DNA of 64,000 nucleotides from Prevotella sp. (GTDB taxonomy: Bacteria > Bacteroidota > Bacteroidia > Bacteroidales > Bacteroidaceae), in the NCBI GenBank assembly GCA_017524385.1, contig JAFWSS010000161.1, forward strand, positions 1-64,000. Reading direction: 5' to 3'. Below the pieces are notes generated by a model. The model was not told the DNA's origin, searched no databases, and saw only the letters and a list, made by a program, of their open reading frames with translations. Positions 62,677 through 64,000 of this stretch are shown here, piece by piece. The first letter of the stretch is position 1, and the number at the start of each line of letters is the position of its first letter. The position numbers and the translations under genes are program-made.

Positions 62677-64000
62677 TTAATCTTTCTTTCTCCTCCTGAT
62701 GCCGTTGCGGCGGAGAAGTGCGTCGATGGTGGGTTCGCTTCCCTTGAAGCGCTTGTAGAGCGTCATGGGGTGCTCTGTGCCGCCGCGTGAGAGGATGCAG
62801 TCTCGGAAACGTTGGGCGGTGGAGGGATTGAAGATGCCGCTTTTCTTGAAGACGCTGAAGGCGTCGGCCTCCAACACTTCCGCCCATTTGTAACTGTAGT
62901 ATCCGGCAGCGTAACCGCCTGCCATGATGTGAGAGAATTGCACGGTCATGCAAGTGCCGGGCTGTTGCTTGAACACCAATGCTTTCTCCCATGCCTTCTT
63001 CTCAAATTCAATAAGGTCGCCTGTGAACGGTTCGCGCAAGGTGTAATAGGCCATGTCGAGAAGTCCGAAACTCACTTGGCGAAGGCAACCGTAAGCCACC
63101 ATGAAATTCCGACTCCGCACGATGCGGTCGATGAGGTCGTCGGGAAGGGGGTCGCCCGTTTCGTAATGGAAGGCGAATGTGCGGAGGAATTCTTTCTCTA
63201 TGGAGTAATTCTCCATGAATTGGGATGGAAGCTCAACGAAGTCCCACCACACGTTGGTGCCCGACATGCTTTCAAAGCGAGTGTTGGCAAACATGCCATG
63301 AAGGGAGTGGCCGAATTCGTGAAGGAATGTTTCAACCTCTCCGAGGCTCAGCAGCGACGGTTTGCTCTCAGTAGGTTTCGTCAGGTTCATCACCACGCTC
63401 ACATGAGGACGGACGTTCTCTCCCTTCCTGTTGATGCACTGGCCTTGGAAACTTGTCATCCATGCTCCACCACGCTTGCCCTTGCGGGGATGGAAATCGG
63501 CATAGAAAACGGCAAGGTAGCTGCCATCCTTGTCAAACACTTCGTATGCCTTCACATCGGGGTGGTATACCGGAATCGATGTGTTCTCTTTGAAAGTGAT
63601 GCCGTAAAGGCGGTTGGCTAGGCCGAAGACACCGTCGATTACACGAGACAATTCGAAGTAAGGGCGAAGCATCTCCGAGTCGATGTCGTATTTCGACATC
63701 TTCAATTGATAGGAGTAGTGGCTCAGGTCCCATGGCTCCATCGTGAACGCCCTCCCCTCGCTTTTGCGAGCGGTCTTGGCTATCTCTGCAACCTCCTTGA
63801 GTGCCTTGGGCTTGTAGGCATCTATCAGTTGGTCGAAGAGACGGTATACATTGCGTGTGTTGCTGGCCATGCGGTGCTTCATGATGTAGTCGGCGAACGA
63901 TTTGAAACCTAGCAGGCGGGCTGATTCGCTACGGAGGTTGACAAGTCGCTTGCAGATGTCCAGGTTGTTGGTGGAATTCTCATGGGTGCATAACGTGTTG
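62677..64000 (-). CDS. M3-family zinc metallopeptidase (Dcp/oligopeptidase-like), partial
   Basis: The coding frame runs past the window end: upstream of the Met at 63882 the same frame continues through NLRSESARLLGFKSFADYIM and is still open at 64000. The visible 441 residues hold the zinc motif HEFGHSLHGMFA (HExxH plus downstream Glu in GTNVWWDFVELPSQ) and the substrate-side MAGGYAAGYYSYKWAEVLEA. Dcp-type enzymes (about 680-720 residues) remove C-terminal dipeptides; no signal can be judged because the N-terminus is missing. Confidence 0.93.
   Translation of the reverse strand, partial: NTLCTHENSTNNLDICKRLVNLRSESARLLGFKSFADYIMKHRMASNTRNVYRLFDQLIDAYKPKALKEVAEIAKTARKSEGRAFTMEPWDLSHYSYQLKMSKYDIDSEMLRPYFELSRVIDGVFGLANRLYGITFKENTSIPVYHPDVKAYEVFDKDGSYLAVFYADFHPRKGKRGGAWMTSFQGQCINRKGENVRPHVSVVMNLTKPTESKPSLLSLGEVETFLHEFGHSLHGMFANTRFESMSGTNVWWDFVELPSQFMENYSIEKEFLRTFAFHYETGDPLPDDLIDRIVRSRNFMVAYGCLRQVSFGLLDMAYYTLREPFTGDLIEFEKKAWEKALVFKQQPGTCMTVQFSHIMAGGYAAGYYSYKWAEVLEADAFSVFKKSGIFNPSTAQRFRDCILSRGGTEHPMTLYKRFKGSEPTIDALLRRNGIRRRKKD

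Overview
The window looks like a chromosomal segment of a Bacteroidota member, most probably a Prevotella-like gut or rumen bacterium. Evidence seen directly: nineteen upstream regions carry the Bacteroidetes -7 box TAnnTTTG, Shine-Dalgarno sites are poor, and the gene set includes type III glutamine synthetase, a fused MurF-alanine racemase, LL-diaminopimelate aminotransferase, DUF4105/DUF4421 proteins and GH2 enzymes with signal peptides. No rRNA, tRNA, CRISPR array, intact insertion sequence or prophage was recognised.

Layout. 0-2.5 kb: the collapsed remains of a tripartite RND efflux operon (adaptor N-terminus joined to outer-membrane-factor C-terminus, pump gone) and a DUF4421 protein. 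2.6-7.9 kb: alkyltransferase, a glycan-binding-like secreted protein, sirtuin, dicarboxylate symporter and an iron-sulfur-flavodoxin-like protein, with a 292-bp MITE-like element and a nuclease-gene remnant between them. 7.9-12.9 kb: an operon of a beta-propeller/DUF362 fusion and a GH2 glycosidase. 13.0-14.5 kb: a patch of gene debris (truncated WYL regulator, a DnaE-derived ORF without its catalytic aspartates, a FISUMP fragment). 14.5-19.8 kb: cyclophilin, a large secreted propeller protein, and the paired TIGR03915/TIGR03916 DNA-repair genes.

20-40.6 kb is a nitrogen island. One operon on the minus strand encodes four glutamine-dependent amidotransferases in a row (PyrG, a PurF-like protein, a CarA-CarB fusion, AsnB). 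Next to it a divergent promoter region drives amtB one way and gltB-gltD-dapF-dapL-glnN the other. Ammonium import, GS/GOGAT assimilation and the enzymes that spend glutamine are therefore adjacent. The CarA-CarB fusion lacks the whole second half of CarB, and gltB has an in-frame amber codon.

40.9-64 kb: GH2 glucuronidase-like enzyme, orphan ABC ATPase, SecA, DUF4105 protein, the lutABC lactate operon, a beta-grasp/metallophosphatase/MurF-Alr operon, a hexuronate-type MFS transporter, RibH with a TPR membrane protein, RecF-DUF721, and the operon M3 peptidase (cut by the window end) - dCMP deaminase - S41 protease.

The most unusual theme is repeat invasion. Several short tandem-repeat families fill intergenic gaps, supply stop codons for neighbouring genes, and sit in frame inside essential genes: a 63-bp insertion in carB between 10-bp direct repeats, a double-hairpin insertion in pyrG, and a repeat-encoded proline-rich linker that joins carA to carB. 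This resembles the in-frame palindromic elements of Rickettsia, but in a Bacteroidota genome.
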